A DNA stretch of 44,178 bases, taken from the NCBI GenBank assembly GCA_964527215.1, contig CAZGNZ010000039.1, positions 1 to 44,178 on the forward strand. The letters are read 5' to 3'. Every line of letters begins with the position of its first letter. The stretch's first letter is position 1. This stretch comes from CAZGNZ01 sp964527215 (GTDB lineage Bacteria > Fidelibacterota > Marinisomatia > SCGC-AAA003-L08 > JACNLC01). The notes beneath the pieces are model-generated. The model ran no database searches. It had not been told where the DNA came from and saw only the letters and a list, made by a program, of their open reading frames with translations. Shown piece after piece: positions 1 to 8,919 of this stretch. Made by a program: the position numbers and the translations under genes.

Positions 1-666
1 ACACTGTCCGAAAGGTTGCCGGAATGGGTGTCCGAATAAACCGGAATTACCAGTTTACCCCTTTAATGCCAATTTTAGCCCACAAATGCCCAGTTTTTGG
101 CATAAAAATGGCATAAATCTGGCATTAAAATTCTGCCATTATTTTACCAATTCTGAATTGATTTTAAATCCGAAGGATTTAATGTGAGAGTTTTTGAAAG
201 ATTTTGGAATTATTTTTGGGTGTGAGATTAAAAAATGGTGTGCTAATAGCCCTAAATCAGTGCTACACACTCACTACAACCAGTGTAACGGATATTGTTG
301 GTTGGGTAGCGGGTGTAGTCTTTAGATTAAAACAAAGAGAAGTTTCTCATAGCTTCTAACCTGCAAATTCCTGTTCATAATATTTTGCCATGTTTATCTG
401 GCAAATTACTGAACACAAACTACCTTTATAAATTTCAAAGGCGATATTAGGATATATCATTTCCTTCCTTTTTTCATTTTAATAATATTGATTTTCATAA
501 ATCCCCCACCCCAATTAACACTTCAAGTATACCAAAAAATCAGTGTATTTTTATCCGCAGGGACAATCCGAATCTGCATTTATATGTTCATCATCTCGTT
601 GTGATTATCAGATTCCCCTTTTTAATTCAATCTTTCTGAAAGAATTTATTACATTAAATTAGCACT
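1..666. other. AT-rich stretch without a supported gene
   Basis: No convincing coding region is present. The stretch is AT-rich and contains near-repeats of the word GGCATAAA/GGCATTAAA around 109-160. A short perfect hairpin (TTAAATCC, loop GAA, GGATTTAA) lies at about 163-181, and a longer imperfect inverted repeat at about 262-321. A frame is open from base 2 to about 183, but it has no recognisable start or domain and could be the edge of something cut by the window. I see no clear Shine-Dalgarno sequence before the ATG at 667 and cannot place a promoter with confidence. Confidence 0.5.
262..321. repeat. Imperfect long inverted repeat (stem-loop)
   Basis: The arm beginning CTACACACTCACTACAACC pairs imperfectly with a downstream arm that ends GGTTGGGTAGCGGGTGTAG. 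The span is about 60 bases with several mismatches and a loop containing AACGGATATTG. It could be a folded repeat or a relic of a mobile element. No gene is adjacent, and no second copy was seen in this window. Confidence 0.35.
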
Positions 667-3213
667 ATGAGAAATCCAGCCATTATAAACGAATTCGAAA
701 AACTTGTAAAGAATAAGTTTAATGTATATAATAGTTTGTTCCTAAGTCTGCCCTATAAGAAAATTGAAAATACTGGCATGCTTATCCCACTGCTTACCAG
801 CGAATGCACACGGCTTATGGAAACCGGTGCCAGCCCAAGTGAGATTCTGGATGAGTTTTTCACCAATCATGCCCGAATTACTACTGAACAGGAAAAAATC
901 GATTTCATGTTCATGGTCATCCAGTATGTTGAACGCCAGGTTGTGCTATATGATAGCGTCGAAGATGCAGCCTTCACAAAACTGAAAAACCAGGATGATT
1001 ATATCTCGCTGAAAGAACATATTCATCTGGTGGAAGAAAAGGATGAAGTTCAACGACTGTTAAATATCCTATCTACATTCAGTACGCGCCTGGTGCTGAC
1101 CGCCCACCCAACTCAGTTTTATCCACCTGCTGTACTGGATATCATCTCAAAACTGCGCGAGCTGATTAACAAAAACGATATAAATAAAATAGACCTCATC
1201 CTGCAGCAGCTGGCATTGACATCATTATTAAATCCACAAAAACCAACCCCATTTGATGAAGCCCGGAATATCATCTACTTCCTTAAGAATGTGTATTATG
1301 ATGCAGTAAACACATTGTATACAGGAATAAAGGCAAACTTCAAGGAAGGACAATTTGATAATCCTGCCATCCTGCAAATTGGATTTTGGGCGGGCGGAGA
1401 TCGTGACGGGAATCCATTTGTAACATATGAAACCACTAAAAATGTCGCCGATAAACTGCGCATGACACTTATGAAATGCTACTTCCGGGATGTTGATGAT
1501 TTGGCACAGAAACTCACTTTCAGAAATATAGTCATCCCACTGAAGGAATTGAAGTCAAGTCTGTATGCCTCAATGTTTGATCAATCTGCAGCACTTTCAT
1601 TTACTGAAATTATGGAACCGCTGCGAACCATCAAATCTATCCTCATTAACCAGTATAACAGCCTTTATCTGGATGACCTGCAGGCCTTAATTAACAAAGT
1701 CAAAATATTCAGAACCCATTTTGCCATACTGGATATCCGCCAAAACCACACAGCCCATGTCCAATGTATTGAGGAAATCCTAAAAAAGGAAAAACTGATC
1801 ACAAACAACCTGGACGAACTAACCCAGGATGAATTAATCAAAATCCTGATAAAAAAGGATTTCAAGGTAAATGCTAATGATTATGAAAATGATATTGTAG
1901 TTGATACTATACGTAATATTGCTCAGCTAAAGTCGATCCAGGACAAGAATGGTGTCGAAGGCTGCAGCCGCTACATTATCAGTAATTCTGAAGATGTTTT
2001 CTCTGTGCTAATGGTGTATGGTTTGCTTCGCTGGTGCTGGCAGGATGGACCAGAGTTTTTGATGGATATCGTTCCACTTTTTGAATCCATGGAAGGAATG
2101 GAAAACGCGGTCCCAATAATGAAAGCATTATTTGAAATTCCTGAGTATCGCGCTCATCTCAAAAACCGCAATGATACTCAAACCGTTATGTTGGGATTCT
2201 CCGATGGTACAAAAGACGGAGGCTACTTACAGGCCAACTGGTCGATTCTAAGAGCCAAGGAGCAATTATCTGCTCTCTGTGATCAGTATGGGATCAAATG
2301 CTTTTTCTTTGATGGTCGAGGAGGACCTCCAGCCCGCGGTGGCGGGAAAACCCATAAGTTTTATGCATCTCAAACCCAGCGTATTGCCAATCATGGAATC
2401 CAGCTGACCATTCAGGGTCAGACCATTACCAGTGAGTACAGTTCCAAAGGCCATTTCATCCATAATTGCGAACAACTGCTGACTGCAGGATTATGTAATA
2501 ATAATTCGCAAATGAAGAATGATATCTCAAATGAATCCCGAGAACTGATTGAACAGTTGGCAGAGTTGAGCTACCAGAAATATAATGATCTGAAAAATCA
2601 TCCCCTGTTTGTCCCCTATCTGGAAAGTAAAAGCACTTTAAAGTATTACAGTGAGGCCAATATCGGCAGCCGCCCGGCTAAACGAGGAAATAAAAAAATC
2701 CTTGAGTTGAAAGATTTAAGAGCCATTCCTTTTGTGGGATCCTGGAGTCAGTTAAAACAGAATATCCCCGGGTATTACGGAATCGGCACTGCCATTAAAA
2801 CCCTGGTGGAGGACGGGAAACTGGAAGATTTGAAGCGATTGGCCCAGGAAGTCCCCTTCTTCAAAGCCTTGATGCAGAACAGTATGATGAGTCTGAAAAA
2901 ATGTAATTTCAGTTTAACCAGCCATATCACCCGCGATGATAAGTTTAGGGAATTCTATAAACTGCTGGTGAATGAATATGAGCTATCCAATGAGATGGTT
3001 CTTCAGATTCTTGATTGTGATTATCTTATGCAGCATGAACCTTTGTCCAGAAGATCGGTTGAAATCCGCGAACAAATTATTCTGCCCTTGCTGGTTATAC
3101 AGCAATACGCCTTACAGATGATTGAACAGGATGCTGACAATAAAAATGTATACGAAAAACTGGTCAGTCGCTCTCTTTACGGCAGTATCAATGCCAGCCG
3201 AAACTCCGCGTAA
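667..3213 (+). CDS. ppc: Phosphoenolpyruvate carboxylase, Bacteroidota-type variant
   Basis: This cytoplasmic enzyme carboxylates PEP with bicarbonate to oxaloacetate and is a major anaplerotic step. At 848 residues it is close to the usual family length. Signature blocks occur in order. TAHPT (His147) matches the catalytic His region, though the following residue is Gln rather than Glu. GFWAGGDRDGNPF lies at about 239-251 and LDIRQN near 360. FFDGRGGPPARGGG lies at 547-560, where most family members have F-H-G-R-G-G and this protein has Asp. SRPAKRG and a GSWSQ-type block lie near 675-700. From memory, the DGRGGPPARGGG form is typical of Bacteroidota-type enzymes. The C-terminus reads RNSA rather than the common NTG end. 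No good ribosome binding site precedes the ATG. Its base composition looks more AT-rich than the genes that follow. Confidence 0.95.
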   Translation: MRNPAIINEFEKLVKNKFNVYNSLFLSLPYKKIENTGMLIPLLTSECTRLMETGASPSEILDEFFTNHARITTEQEKIDFMFMVIQYVERQVVLYDSVEDAAFTKLKNQDDYISLKEHIHLVEEKDEVQRLLNILSTFSTRLVLTAHPTQFYPPAVLDIISKLRELINKNDINKIDLILQQLALTSLLNPQKPTPFDEARNIIYFLKNVYYDAVNTLYTGIKANFKEGQFDNPAILQIGFWAGGDRDGNPFVTYETTKNVADKLRMTLMKCYFRDVDDLAQKLTFRNIVIPLKELKSSLYASMFDQSAALSFTEIMEPLRTIKSILINQYNSLYLDDLQALINKVKIFRTHFAILDIRQNHTAHVQCIEEILKKEKLITNNLDELTQDELIKILIKKDFKVNANDYENDIVVDTIRNIAQLKSIQDKNGVEGCSRYIISNSEDVFSVLMVYGLLRWCWQDGPEFLMDIVPLFESMEGMENAVPIMKALFEIPEYRAHLKNRNDTQTVMLGFSDGTKDGGYLQANWSILRAKEQLSALCDQYGIKCFFFDGRGGPPARGGGKTHKFYASQTQRIANHGIQLTIQGQTITSEYSSKGHFIHNCEQLLTAGLCNNNSQMKNDISNESRELIEQLAELSYQKYNDLKNHPLFVPYLESKSTLKYYSEANIGSRPAKRGNKKILELKDLRAIPFVGSWSQLKQNIPGYYGIGTAIKTLVEDGKLEDLKRLAQEVPFFKALMQNSMMSLKKCNFSLTSHITRDDKFREFYKLLVNEYELSNEMVLQILDCDYLMQHEPLSRRSVEIREQIILPLLVIQQYALQMIEQDADNKNVYEKLVSRSLYGSINASRNSA

Positions 3214-3241
3214 ACCAGGGGAATGATGATTGTTGAATGAT

Positions 3242-3262
3242 GAATCCGCCAGTGGCGGATTC
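3242..3262. repeat. Perfect hairpin between convergent genes
   Basis: GAATCCGCCA and TGGCGGATTC form a perfect 10-bp stem around a single G. The hairpin lies about 30 bases after the ppc stop, between convergent genes, so it could stop transcription. There is no T-run on either side, so it is not a canonical intrinsic terminator. The 13-mer TGGCGGATTCAAA recurs at 14814-14826 within a weaker hairpin, which suggests a small dispersed REP-like palindrome. Confidence 0.55.
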
Positions 3263-3418
3263 AAATATTCCTAAAATGAAATGAATTCCTGTGAAGGTTT
3301 TCTTTTAAAAATTCACCCGCTTTAGTCACCAATATTGGCCACCCTGATTAAAAGTCATCCTCTCAACGGAACCCTGCCCCACGGTTAACAATCATCTCAA
3401 CCCAATCCTCTTCCCCAA

Positions 3419-6400
3419 TCACCCCTCCATGATCCAGCCCACCAGGATGACCACATCCAGTATGTCGATGGATCCATCCTGGTTCATGTCGGAGGCACAG
3501 AATGCCCAGTCACCGGGGTACTCTCCGTCCAAAATGATCTGGGCGATCAGGACAATATCCAGCACATTCAGCTCCTCATCCGCGTTTACATCCCCGGGGG
3601 TGCAGTTCAGTTCGCCCTCAACTTCGAAACATCCCATGTCCGGGGCATCATCATAATAGAATATCTGGGGTACCTGAAAGCTCAGCCCGTCCCCGTATTC
3701 CAGCAGTTCCCAGGATGCACCGGCATCAATGCAGGGGGATGTTTCCTGCAGATGAACATCATCCTCTGCCGAGAACAGAGGATCTTGCGCAATATTGCCG
3801 TCCAGCCAGTACAGCGTAAAAACATCGGAAGAGGGAATACCGTCCATTCCGCCGGTGATATTCGAATACAGCACGGTCAGGGATTTATCATTGCTGCTGG
3901 TGGAAATGCCGATCTCCGCCGGTGTATTCTCCCAGAAAATGGAATTATATATAACCGGATTCGTATTCGAACTGATGTACAGCGCTGCGCCATAAGTACT
4001 GCCTTCGGCGGTGTTTCCAGTAAGGGTGCAGTTGCCGATGACGGGTGTATTGGGATTTGAATAGCTTGTAAGGTAGAGTGCCCCGCCCCGAGTGGCGGCA
4101 TTTCCGGTGATGACCAGACGTTCCAGCACCGGCACGCCCTTTGACATATACAATCCGCCGCCGTTGACGGCACTGTTGTTTCGAATAACACAATGCCGTA
4201 TGGTCGGGACTGCAATGTATGAGTAAAAACCGCCGCCGCTGTTTCCGGCAGTACAGTTTTCGATTCGGACATCATGAAGTTCGACCGGGGCATTGAGGTA
4301 TGAACTGGACGAGGCATACACTGCGCCGCCGCTGCTGCCGGCATGGCAGTTCAGGAAGTTTGTGTGGTGGATCAGAACCTCCGAAGAACTCAGATACAGG
4401 CCTCCGCCATTCTGTCCTGAACCGTTGGTGACGGTAAATCCGGCAATCTCCATCGGCGGGTCCGTATAGTTCAGCGTCAGCGGTGTGTGCTGATCCAGCC
4501 CGTCCAGTATTGTCTGGCTGATGAAGGAAGTGTCCCCCTCCAGAATATAGTGGGAAGCCAGAATGAGATCCTTGTTGATGATTTCAACCGGCTCCAACCA
4601 GACACCCGGAGCCACCAGGATCGTATCTCCATTGCCGGCCACATTTACTGCCGCCTGGATGGAGGGGTACATGTCCGGAACATGGACAGTACCGAATGAT
4701 TCATACTCGCAGGATCCATCTTCATATTCAGCCGCAGGATCGTAATTTTGTGCCCAGGGATCCGTGCAGCCGTTCAGAACAATGTCCATGATCTGGCTGG
4801 CGCCCATATCCGGTTCCGCACCGCCATACTCGTAAAGCGGCTGCTCCAGAAGAATTTCGTCATCCAGAATGATCAGGCTGGACCCGGCGTCCACACAGGG
4901 TGATGTATCCAGCAGACTGAAGTCTCCGCCTGTGGCGTCGGCAAACTGCGGATCCGCATTCAGATTTCCCGCCCCCCAGATGAGAGCGCAGTTCCCATCC
5001 AGCTCAATTCCGGTCTGTCCACCCTCCACATCAGAGTACAGAATGGTCAGCTGTCCTCCGCCTCCGGAAATTTCAGCGGCTCCTTCATTCCACAGAATAC
5101 TGTTCAGGCAGAAGAGCTGTGATTCACTGACTGTCTGAATAACAGGATTATCCGCCGCCGGTGAATTCAGGGCCAGGGTTGAATTGCGTAATATCAGCTC
5201 ACCGCCGAACAGAGTGAACAGGGAACCGTCTGCAGAACCATTGCCCGCCATCAAACAGTGATCAAAGCGGACTCTGCTGCTGTTTCCGATGAATGCCAAC
5301 CCTTCACCGAACCCGCTGATCCGGCAGTCTGAAAACCGGAAATCAAAAAAACCGCCGCTCAACAGCGCCGACTGATTGCTGCCGATGACGTGGTTTCGTG
5401 ACAGATGCACGTCTGAGTCATATCCATATAAAACAGATCCCTCGGTGCTGCCGGCGTTCAGGGTCAGTCCCGCAACGGCAGTCTGCGGCGGACAGTCGGA
5501 AAAATCCATCAGTACTCCGGATCCGTCATTCAGGATAATGGTGGAATCAACATAGGCCTCATCACCGGTCAGAAACATTCGGGATGTCAGAATCAGTCTT
5601 TTCGCCTGGAAATTCACGGCGGTCTCATAAGACCCCGGATCCAGGATGATCACATCTCCGTCCTCTGCAGCATCGATCGCAGACTGAATGGTGGCATACT
5701 GCTGCGGAACGAAGTGCATATCCGTCGTGTCGGCGGAATAAAACTGCACCTCATCTCCGGGCTTCAGCACAATCCCCTGTGCCAGATCCAGATTGATCCA
5801 GTCCATGGACCCGGCGGTGGAATCCTGTGGGGGGTAGGACATGACGGCGCTGTGCAGCGGAACAATATGCCCGTAGGGATCGGGAAGCGCTTCATCGGAT
5901 ACGGCATAAAACAGATCGTGCGTGTCGTCACTGCTGTGGGTGGACCGAAATCCGTACAGGCGGGTGCCGTCCATCAGCAAAGTGTTGAGTTCATCTCCGG
6001 TACCCACCTTATCAAGCAGCCGAATCTCCGCCGCGCGCTTCCCCAGATAAACATCGCCCAGCCAGTCGATATTCATCAGAATCCACCGGAAATACAGTTC
6101 CGAATCCACCACGCAGTCCCAGCCGTCAATGAGCCAGTGACCGCAGCCGTGACTGTCCGGCGGAATCCGCTCAATCCAGTCAAAGGTCTCGTAGTCATTA
6201 GTCAGCAGACTGCGAAGAGCGGTTTTGCTGACCGTGCCGTTATGGGCAAAGGTGATGCTGCGGCCGTCCTGATAAAGATGAAAGGGATGGGGATTGGGTA
6301 TCTCCTCCGCCCCGGTGGAAGCCCTTCGAACATGACCCATGGCCAGCCATGCCCCATTTTCCTCCGAGAGGAGCGTATCCACCACCGGCTGATAGGTTGT

Positions 6401-6682
6401 GTCATCCAGGGCCGGGATGGCGGAATGCCAAACCTGAGTACTCATATCCACCCGCTGAGTCTGATAGTAAAGCAGTCCCCAGCCACTGTGATTGTTGTAG
6501 GGATAATCATCCGTGCCGCCTTCCGAGCCCTGATGCTGAAATTCCAAAAGCTGTTCCCGAATCAGAACCGTATCCTGGCTGAGGCTGTGACCCTGGTCGG
6601 CGATCACGCCCCACAGTTTGCTGGCGACAGCTGTTTCAAGAATCATCGCCATGAGAATAATATTTCGAAAGAGTATTTTCAC
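3419..6682 (-). CDS. Exported class II glutamine amidotransferase-like protein with beta-helices and C-terminal dockerin
   Basis: The protein has 1087 residues. Residues 1-20 are a signal peptide ending A-V-A. The mature protein would start SKLWGVIAD, which aligns with the C-R-L-W-G start of class II (Ntn-hydrolase) amidotransferases, with Ser21 replacing the nucleophilic Cys. Other family motifs are kept: SGWG (66-69), GHVRR (116-120), FAHNG (145-149) and DSE (193-195). Two right-handed beta-helix regions follow (about 323-630 and 666-1015), each opening with a T/S-I-Q-x-A-(I/V) repeat. They are separated by a GCTDP...DGSC calcium-type motif (638-658). The last ~63 residues form a dockerin-like pair (GDVNADEELNVLDIV and DMNQDGSIDILDVV). 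The start is GTG, supported by GAGGG five bases upstream. The substrate is unknown. The amidotransferase fold call is firm; catalytic activity is uncertain because of the Ser. Confidence 0.85.
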   Translation of the reverse strand: MKILFRNIILMAMILETAVASKLWGVIADQGHSLSQDTVLIREQLLEFQHQGSEGGTDDYPYNNHSGWGLLYYQTQRVDMSTQVWHSAIPALDDTTYQPVVDTLLSEENGAWLAMGHVRRASTGAEEIPNPHPFHLYQDGRSITFAHNGTVSKTALRSLLTNDYETFDWIERIPPDSHGCGHWLIDGWDCVVDSELYFRWILMNIDWLGDVYLGKRAAEIRLLDKVGTGDELNTLLMDGTRLYGFRSTHSSDDTHDLFYAVSDEALPDPYGHIVPLHSAVMSYPPQDSTAGSMDWINLDLAQGIVLKPGDEVQFYSADTTDMHFVPQQYATIQSAIDAAEDGDVIILDPGSYETAVNFQAKRLILTSRMFLTGDEAYVDSTIILNDGSGVLMDFSDCPPQTAVAGLTLNAGSTEGSVLYGYDSDVHLSRNHVIGSNQSALLSGGFFDFRFSDCRISGFGEGLAFIGNSSRVRFDHCLMAGNGSADGSLFTLFGGELILRNSTLALNSPAADNPVIQTVSESQLFCLNSILWNEGAAEISGGGGQLTILYSDVEGGQTGIELDGNCALIWGAGNLNADPQFADATGGDFSLLDTSPCVDAGSSLIILDDEILLEQPLYEYGGAEPDMGASQIMDIVLNGCTDPWAQNYDPAAEYEDGSCEYESFGTVHVPDMYPSIQAAVNVAGNGDTILVAPGVWLEPVEIINKDLILASHYILEGDTSFISQTILDGLDQHTPLTLNYTDPPMEIAGFTVTNGSGQNGGGLYLSSSEVLIHHTNFLNCHAGSSGGAVYASSSSYLNAPVELHDVRIENCTAGNSGGGFYSYIAVPTIRHCVIRNNSAVNGGGLYMSKGVPVLERLVITGNAATRGGALYLTSYSNPNTPVIGNCTLTGNTAEGSTYGAALYISSNTNPVIYNSIFWENTPAEIGISTSSNDKSLTVLYSNITGGMDGIPSSDVFTLYWLDGNIAQDPLFSAEDDVHLQETSPCIDAGASWELLEYGDGLSFQVPQIFYYDDAPDMGCFEVEGELNCTPGDVNADEELNVLDIVLIAQIILDGEYPGDWAFCASDMNQDGSIDILDVVILVGWIMEG

Positions 6683-6811
6683 ATCAACCCTCTTGTTGGC
6701 AGCCTTGACTTTTCCATGAATCCATTAAAACCCGCCGGTTCTCAATTAATAAAACACAAAGCCGTAATTTCAGCTGCACCGGAACATTACCAGACCTGTG
6801 AAACAGTCGAG

Positions 6812-8533
6812 CTAGCTGCTGATCTGCGCCAGCCGGAACGCCGCCATTTCTTCACCATTGCGGATCAGCAGCACATCATCCGTCAGCACCGGATGATTCC
6901 AGGTTTTGCCCGTAATTCCCGGCACCCGGCTGAGTTCATTCCAGCCGTCCGGAAGGGCATCCACCAGGGCAAGTTCTCCGGATTCCGTCAAAACCAGCAG
7001 CAGGTTCTGGTCCGCCAGCAGCATGAGCTGACCGCGGCCGTAATCACCTCCCTTCCAAACTAGTGATCCGGTTTCCAGATTGACACAGGCCAGGGAACCG
7101 CCGTCGTAGCCGTACACACTGTCGTTGTGAATGACTGAATCGTTGAAATAGGGAGTCATTTCCTGAGTGTGCCAGTGCTCGGAGACAGCCCACTCGCCGG
7201 CGTTGAGGCTGACGGAAATCCGTCGAATACCCTTTCGTTCGTCAATGCTGGTCAGCAGTTCTCCGTTCATGATCTGTGACGGCTGAACGATGGGATAGCC
7301 CTTCCATTCATGCATCCACAGGATTCGACCGTCCTTCGGCTGAACCCCGATCAGTCCCAGCTCTTTCTGCATCAGGATCTGCTGAAATCCGTTAATCACC
7401 ATACCATGAGGGGAACTGTAGCATTCCACACCGCCTTCAATCATCCAGAGTATTTCACCGTTTTTCAGGGCATAGCTGATCAGTGTGCAGGCTGCAGCTA
7501 TGATGACCTGATCATCCAGGATCAGCGGTGAACTGGAGATGCCCCAGATGGGTATATCCGTTCCCGCATCCGTGACGGCATTGCGGCTCCAGACCACTTC
7601 ACCGGTATAGGCATCCAGAACATTCACCAGTCCGGAAGCACCCACCGCTGCCACCCGGTTGCCGGTCAGGGAAGGCGTTCCCCGAGGACCGGCACCGGCG
7701 TTTGATTCCCAGAACCGGACCCGGTCACTGTGCCGCCAGATCTGCTCCCCACTGTCCAGCCTGTAACAGGTAACCATCTCGTTTTCACCCCGCTGTTCCT
7801 GGGTGTAAAACAAATCTCCCATCACGGCAAATGACGACCATCCCGGTCCCACCGGTCTGCGCCACAGCAGATTCGGCGGAGCGGCTTTCCAATCCGGATG
7901 TATCGCGGTACGGGAAACAATGCTGCTGCGGTCCGCTCCTCTGAATCCCGGCCACTTGATCTGGTTCTGATTTTCCAGATCAGGGATGACGGCCAGAGGC
8001 TCATCCCCCTGGGCGACCAGACGGTCTTCGGGAGTGGGCGACCAGCGCCAGGAAAGATCGGATTCCCCGGAATTGTTAATACCTCCGGTTTTGAAAGGAA
8101 GCCAAACGGCTGCAGAAAGCAGAATCAGCAGACCAAGTGAGATGCGCCGCACTGAAGCATCCCTGTTCTGTGCATAAAAAGCCCAGACGGGGAGAACGAT
8201 ACAGGTGAGGGGAAGAGCCAGAACGGGAAACATAAAACCCAGCCCGGCCTGGGCGATGGACTTGTGGATCAGAAAGCGGAACAGGAAAATAGTGAGAACA
8301 ATGAACAGCAGTCCGCCCCAGCGTTCAGTTTTCGGCAGTCTGCTGAAAAACGCCCACCAGATAATAATCACCAGTGCAAAAAACAATCCTCCAAGAAGAC
8401 TGATTCCCAGTGAATCCTGGACAAACTGCGGCACCAGGAATCGAACGAAAACGAGGAAACCGGCTGCCAGTGCACCCGGCCAGATTCTCCAGGGGTGTTT
8501 GCTGCCGGCTTTGCCGGTTGAGAGATCATCCAT
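6812..8533 (-). CDS. Membrane-anchored PQQ-like beta-propeller protein
   Basis: I chose the ATG at 8533 because AGGAG lies eight bases upstream; a GTG at 8557 would add eight residues with poorer support. The protein is 573 residues long. The first ~165 hold five hydrophobic segments, for example FPVLALPLTCIVLPVWAF and ISLGLLILLSAAVW. The rest is a PQQ/BamB-type propeller with repeated blades such as VTCYRLDSGEQIWRHSD, VNVLDAYTGEVVWSRN and LACVNLETGSLVWKGG. Such propellers are usually periplasmic scaffolds or quinoprotein domains. I see no methanol-dehydrogenase-type cofactor motifs, so a binding or scaffold role is more likely than enzyme activity. Its neighbours are exported proteins on the same strand, with a dispersed repeat just upstream. 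Confidence 0.8.
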   Translation of the reverse strand: MDDLSTGKAGSKHPWRIWPGALAAGFLVFVRFLVPQFVQDSLGISLLGGLFFALVIIIWWAFFSRLPKTERWGGLLFIVLTIFLFRFLIHKSIAQAGLGFMFPVLALPLTCIVLPVWAFYAQNRDASVRRISLGLLILLSAAVWLPFKTGGINNSGESDLSWRWSPTPEDRLVAQGDEPLAVIPDLENQNQIKWPGFRGADRSSIVSRTAIHPDWKAAPPNLLWRRPVGPGWSSFAVMGDLFYTQEQRGENEMVTCYRLDSGEQIWRHSDRVRFWESNAGAGPRGTPSLTGNRVAAVGASGLVNVLDAYTGEVVWSRNAVTDAGTDIPIWGISSSPLILDDQVIIAAACTLISYALKNGEILWMIEGGVECYSSPHGMVINGFQQILMQKELGLIGVQPKDGRILWMHEWKGYPIVQPSQIMNGELLTSIDERKGIRRISVSLNAGEWAVSEHWHTQEMTPYFNDSVIHNDSVYGYDGGSLACVNLETGSLVWKGGDYGRGQLMLLADQNLLLVLTESGELALVDALPDGWNELSRVPGITGKTWNHPVLTDDVLLIRNGEEMAAFRLAQISS

Positions 8534-8668
8534 ACTGTTTACTCCTGTTTCAGACACATTGCAACATCAGATAAATCCCGAAAAGTTCACCGGGAGAAAG
8601 CCCTCTGCTGGAAATGCCTGCAGAAGCAATGTCGGCGGACAGCGGGCTACAGGAGAATGTGGATTCTT

Positions 8669-8895
8669 GGCCCGTGTATTTTACGAGAAATGCATACCGA
8701 TGATATATCTGGTCGATTCTGCAAGGCAGCCGAAAAAAAACGGGGAAAAGCGTACCGTGGAGTACGTTGAGAACATTTGTTGAGCATAATGGAAATCCGT
8801 CTCATGACGGAACGCAGCAGACCAGACAATATTCATCAACGTCCGGAAAAAGCTTCGCTTTTCACGCATGGATATTTACATGAACCGATCGGGAG
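8669..8895 (-). repeat. Dispersed inverted-repeat element, copy C (full length)
   Basis: This copy aligns end to end with those at 12387-12613 and 20927-21134 when read on the minus strand. Its ends are diverged versions of the shared terminal inverted repeat (consensus CCGnATATTTCATGAGA). It holds three hairpins: AAAAGC/GCTTTT at 8848-8862, TCCGTC/GACGGA at 8796-8811 and CGTAC/GTACG at 8751-8766. The copy fills the gap between the CotH-family gene (stop 25 bp away) and the upstream side of the propeller gene. Short open frames across it are best read as by-products of the repeat. Confidence 0.75.
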
Positions 8896-8919
8896 TGATG
8901 CGGCAGAAGCCGGTAGATA

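Noticed and set aside
262..321. Integron attC-like site
   Set aside because: One GTTGGGT core-like word is present, but the matching inverse core is mismatched, and no integrase or cassette genes are nearby.
5714..7063. 449-residue plus-strand open frame
   Set aside because: It is antisense to the amidotransferase/beta-helix gene and runs past its start into the end of the propeller gene. Its sequence is low-complexity shadow translation with no domain.
8681..8869. Small proteins encoded by the repeats (frames with F-R-T and M-F-S motifs at 8681-8869, 12384-12578 and from 20963)
   Set aside because: The peptides resemble each other only because the DNA repeats are related. The frame is not kept over the whole of copy B, no ribosome binding site is consistent, and compensatory hairpin changes fit structure rather than coding.
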